Origin: an uncultured Dorea sp.
GTDB lineage: Bacteria; Bacillota; Clostridia; Lachnospirales; Lachnospiraceae
Length of the DNA: 64,000 bases
Direction of reading: 5' to 3'
Assembly: GCA_910587575.1 (NCBI GenBank)
Contig: CAJULU010000011.1
Coordinates: forward strand, 7,856-71,855
A program made the position numbers and the translations under genes. Position 1 is the stretch's first letter. Every line of letters starts with the position of its first letter. The notes below the pieces were generated by a model that saw nothing but the letters and a program-made list of their open reading frames with translations, ran no database searches and had not been told where the DNA came from. Positions 61,728-64,000 of the stretch are shown here, piece after piece.

Positions 61728-63799
61728 GACTTCATCCTCCTTATTAAATCCTGACGAATCCAGATCAGCTCCTGATCTTCCGGCATCAAAGGAAGAAGCT
61801 GATCCAGAATTTCCATGGCCTGCGCCGTCTGTCCTGTATCCGTCAGAGTACGCAGCGTCCCTTTCATCTGCCCCGCAAGCTGCAGAAATTCTTCTCCTGC
61901 ACGCTGTACCGTAGCATCCGACCTTCGGGCTGCCTGCCGGAACAGCTCTGTAATGATTCCTGTCATGTCCGGATAGATATGAAACGCCTCACCAGCCAGC
62001 CGCACCGCCTCCGGCAGCCGTGCCCGTTTCAGTTCTTCTAACGCCTTTAACATCCGACATGCGAACCGGTAATCTGCAGGCAGGAAAACATTCATTTCTT
62101 CCCCCATCCATTCATCCCGGTATAAACCTTTGTAAAACTCTCCGATGCACAGACAATACTCCGTTAAATTCCCTAAGAACTCTTCCCATAAAGGAAACCC
62201 CTTCAACAGTTTCTGTCCAAGCCTTTCTCTTTTCAGGCAGAGACCATGGAGCGGAAAACGGTTCTCTGTCTCTTCCTCGCATACCCGGATTCGTTCATTG
62301 AAAACAAACGGAAGTTCTTTCACAACGTTCCTCACAAGACAATTCCAGGTATTCAGATCCATCTGCTTTACAAAGGGAATGACACTGATCTGATGGCGGA
62401 TCGCTTCCTTCAGAAGCATCTGCTGCATATTGCTGTCATCCGTATGAAAGATACAATATATAAATAAATTCAGCCCTTCCTCAGTCTTCCCATTGCGGAA
62501 ATCATCCAGCGCTTTTTGAAACAGGAGATAGACAGGCGCCGGTACACCGGAATATTCCGGAATACCGGAAACATCCGACAGATCAAAATCTTTGATCATA
62601 TCCGACAAAATCTCAAGAAATATGTCCGTACAGACAGACGGGTATTCTTCTTTCCATTTTTCAAGCTCTGAATAATATCTGCACAGAATGTCCTCTTCCT
62701 CCCAGGGCAGCCGTTTCAGAAAATATGCCGCCGCTGCCTTATCGCCGGTTTTCAGTGCGCATACAGAGCAGCTGGCCCTTGTGCCATATAAACGCTCCGG
62801 GCTTTTGACATAATCTTCACAAAACTCGCCATAGCTTTGCTGTTCCCAGAGAACCTCTTTTTCGTCCATCTCCATCAGCAGCGTTTCGAATTCCTGCCCC
62901 GATTCTACGGCCTTCTCCGGCTCGCCGCTCTTAGCATACAGACAGACCAGCTGCTGAAAAAGAATCAGGCGGGTCAGTTCCATCGGCTGTTCTTGTTCCA
63001 GAATCGCCTTTATTTCCAGGACACTGGATTCCTGACTGGATTTTTCAGAAGCAAGCCGGGAAAAATATGCCTGCAGCCACCCCGCCGAATACGGGTCATC
63101 CGCTTTACGGCTGATAGCGGCGCCTTTTCGGCAGTATTCCTCTGCCAGTTTCAGATTTCCCGCCAGATCATATTCCTTGGCAAGCTGAATATAGTTTTTT
63201 ATCTGATCCGGATGCTCCTGGATTGCTTGCAGAAGCAGATGAATATTCCGGAATGTTTTTTGAACATTTTCTTCATCTTTTACATAACCATAATGGTGAA
63301 CACAGGTCTGAAAAAATTTGCATGGTTTCATATGCGGAGTCAGTTCCTCATGGATTGCCCCTTGGAAACGGGTTTCCGGAGACCTCTGTACCATTCGGAA
63401 GACTGAAAAGTCAGAAAATTTAGTACCGTTCCAGTTCTGGTAATTCCGCTGTATATAATGTGCGCTGCGATACTGCCTGTATTCCCCGCTTATGAAGAAT
63501 TCACAGATCTCATCCACGCTGTCAAACCATTCATCATCGTCAATATAAAGAAACCATTCTCCCTGGGCTTGTCTTAGTCCGGCGTTCCTTGCGGCAGAAA
63601 AATCACCGCACCATTCAGACGTGATGACCTGAGGCGTATACTTTTCAGCAATTTCCCGAACCTTTTCATCCCTTCCGGTAAATACCACAATTAATTCTGC
63701 AGGAATCCTGGCAAGGAGCGGCTTTAAAGAGTCCAGGCAACGCTCCAGCGACTCTCTGCGGTCAGATGCAAGCAGGGATATAGTAAGTCTGATATCCAT
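61724..63799 (-). CDS. GT2 glycosyltransferase with TPR-like helical C-terminus (first of pair)
   Basis: 691 residues. GT-A domain with LTISLLASDRRESLERCLDS, SEWCGDFSAARNAGLRQAQG and DxD-type LYIDDDEWFD at about 84-93; RFQGAIHEELTPHMKPC follows, similar to SunS/WaaE-like GT2 enzymes. The remaining ~470 residues are TPR-like helices (YIQLAKEYDLAGNLKLAEEY). ATG at 63799 has AGGAGG 12 nt upstream; the ORF is open farther but crosses the hairpin at 63827. First gene after flagellin, coupled to its paralogue; probable flagellin O-glycosylation. Confidence 0.9.
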   Translation of the reverse strand: MDIRLTISLLASDRRESLERCLDSLKPLLARIPAELIVVFTGRDEKVREIAEKYTPQVITSEWCGDFSAARNAGLRQAQGEWFLYIDDDEWFDSVDEICEFFISGEYRQYRSAHYIQRNYQNWNGTKFSDFSVFRMVQRSPETRFQGAIHEELTPHMKPCKFFQTCVHHYGYVKDEENVQKTFRNIHLLLQAIQEHPDQIKNYIQLAKEYDLAGNLKLAEEYCRKGAAISRKADDPYSAGWLQAYFSRLASEKSSQESSVLEIKAILEQEQPMELTRLILFQQLVCLYAKSGEPEKAVESGQEFETLLMEMDEKEVLWEQQSYGEFCEDYVKSPERLYGTRASCSVCALKTGDKAAAAYFLKRLPWEEEDILCRYYSELEKWKEEYPSVCTDIFLEILSDMIKDFDLSDVSGIPEYSGVPAPVYLLFQKALDDFRNGKTEEGLNLFIYCIFHTDDSNMQQMLLKEAIRHQISVIPFVKQMDLNTWNCLVRNVVKELPFVFNERIRVCEEETENRFPLHGLCLKRERLGQKLLKGFPLWEEFLGNLTEYCLCIGEFYKGLYRDEWMGEEMNVFLPADYRFACRMLKALEELKRARLPEAVRLAGEAFHIYPDMTGIITELFRQAARRSDATVQRAGEEFLQLAGQMKGTLRTLTDTGQTAQAMEILDQLLPLMPEDQELIWIRQDLIRRMKS

Positions 63800-63826
63800 G
63801 AGATTTCTATTCCTCCTGTGGGCATA

Positions 63827-63859
63827 AGAAAGCGCCCATCCCATGGACCGGCGCTTTCT
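63827..63859 (-). terminator. Hairpin between flagellin and the glycosyltransferase genes (partial terminator)
   Basis: AGAAAGCGCC and GGCGCTTTCT form a 10-bp stem. The T run after it on the minus strand is poor (CTTTCTTATG), so read-through into the glycosyltransferases at a level below flagellin is plausible. Confidence 0.6.
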
Positions 63860-63899
63860 GTCGTTATACTTTTGATAATCCACAATTGTATTACTGAAA

Positions 63900-64000
63900 T
63901 TACTGTAACAGCTGAAGAACTCCCTGAGGAACCTGATTAGCCTGCGCAAGCATAGCCTGGGAAGCCTGAACCAGAATGTTATTCTTGGTGTAAGCCATCA
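63900..64000 (-). CDS. Flagellin, C-terminal end (cut by window edge)
   Basis: Only the last ~33 codons are present: KNNILVQASQAMLAQANQ followed by VPQGVLQLLQ and TAA. This is the conserved flagellin D0 C-terminus (FliC/Hag), exported and polymerised into the filament with FliS and FliD. The upstream remainder and promoter lie outside the window. Confidence 0.95.
   Translation of the reverse strand, partial: MAYTKNNILVQASQAMLAQANQVPQGVLQLLQ

Noticed and set aside
1..64000. tRNA, rRNA, insertion sequences and CRISPR arrays
   Set aside because: Looked for cloverleaf tails, transposase-like ORFs and regular repeats; none convincing was seen by eye.

Overview
The window looks like chromosome from a motile, spore-forming Gram-positive member of the Clostridia, most likely a Lachnospiraceae species. 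This is inferred from family content (two-site FliY, CheC/CheD/CheV, a T-box leader on metG, an FlbD-motA-motB order, a flagellin tail ending in VLQLLQ) and from AGGAGG-type ribosome sites. It was not tested by any search.

Layout. 1-9.5 kb is mainly housekeeping: the 5' part of metG behind a T-box leader, a DUF885-type metallopeptidase, citrate synthase with an alpha/beta hydrolase, and rsmA. Set inside it (3.1-6.1 kb) are three unrecognised genes, two of them behind sigma-28-like -10 boxes. 9.6-14.9 kb is a polyamine ABC importer (potABCD) led by an XRE-cupin regulator, with a strong promoter carrying a direct repeat at 33-bp spacing. 15.1-17.0 kb is a LysM/PG-binding protein with a SpoIID-like motif. 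17.1-21.8 kb holds a chemoreceptor translationally overlapped with a degenerate nucleotidyltransferase-like gene, an FtsE-like ATPase without FtsX, and a C39-like peptidase. 21.9-25.3 kb is fliD-fliS-fliT-like. 25.5-27.2 kb is a ParA ATPase paired with a ComFB-domain protein. 27.2-28.9 kb is a chemoreceptor with an extracellular CZB zinc domain.

29.0-56.4 kb is one long minus-strand fla/che operon. It starts at a sigma-A promoter near 56.36 kb and reads flgB-fliE-fliF-G-H-I-J-K-flgD-(TIGR02530)-flgE-flbD-motA-motB-fliM-cheY-flgC-fliY-fliO-P-Q-R-flhB-flhA-fliA-two FlgF/G-type genes-cheC-cheD-cheV-EAL/HDOD-HEMEH protein. flgC is displaced from flgB/fliE, and I see no fliL, flhF, flhG, cheA, cheW, cheB or cheR here.

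56.5-64 kb carries a signal-less SLT transglycosylase, a chemoreceptor with a proline-rich tail, and two tandem GT2 glycosyltransferases directly downstream of a flagellin gene cut by the window edge, a likely flagellin glycosylation unit.

How the genes fit together: the operon builds the export gate, basal body, hook and motor, and encodes FliA. FliA would then switch on filament-stage genes; candidate sigma-28 boxes lie upstream of fliD and four other transcription units. FliY, CheC, CheD and CheV supply the Bacillus-type adaptation chemistry. The most unusual parts are the ParA-ComFB pair (a possible positioning or cyclic-dinucleotide module where FlhF/FlhG are absent), the sigma-28-linked tail-anchored unknown at 3.5-5.2 kb, and several signalling proteins whose key catalytic residues are replaced.
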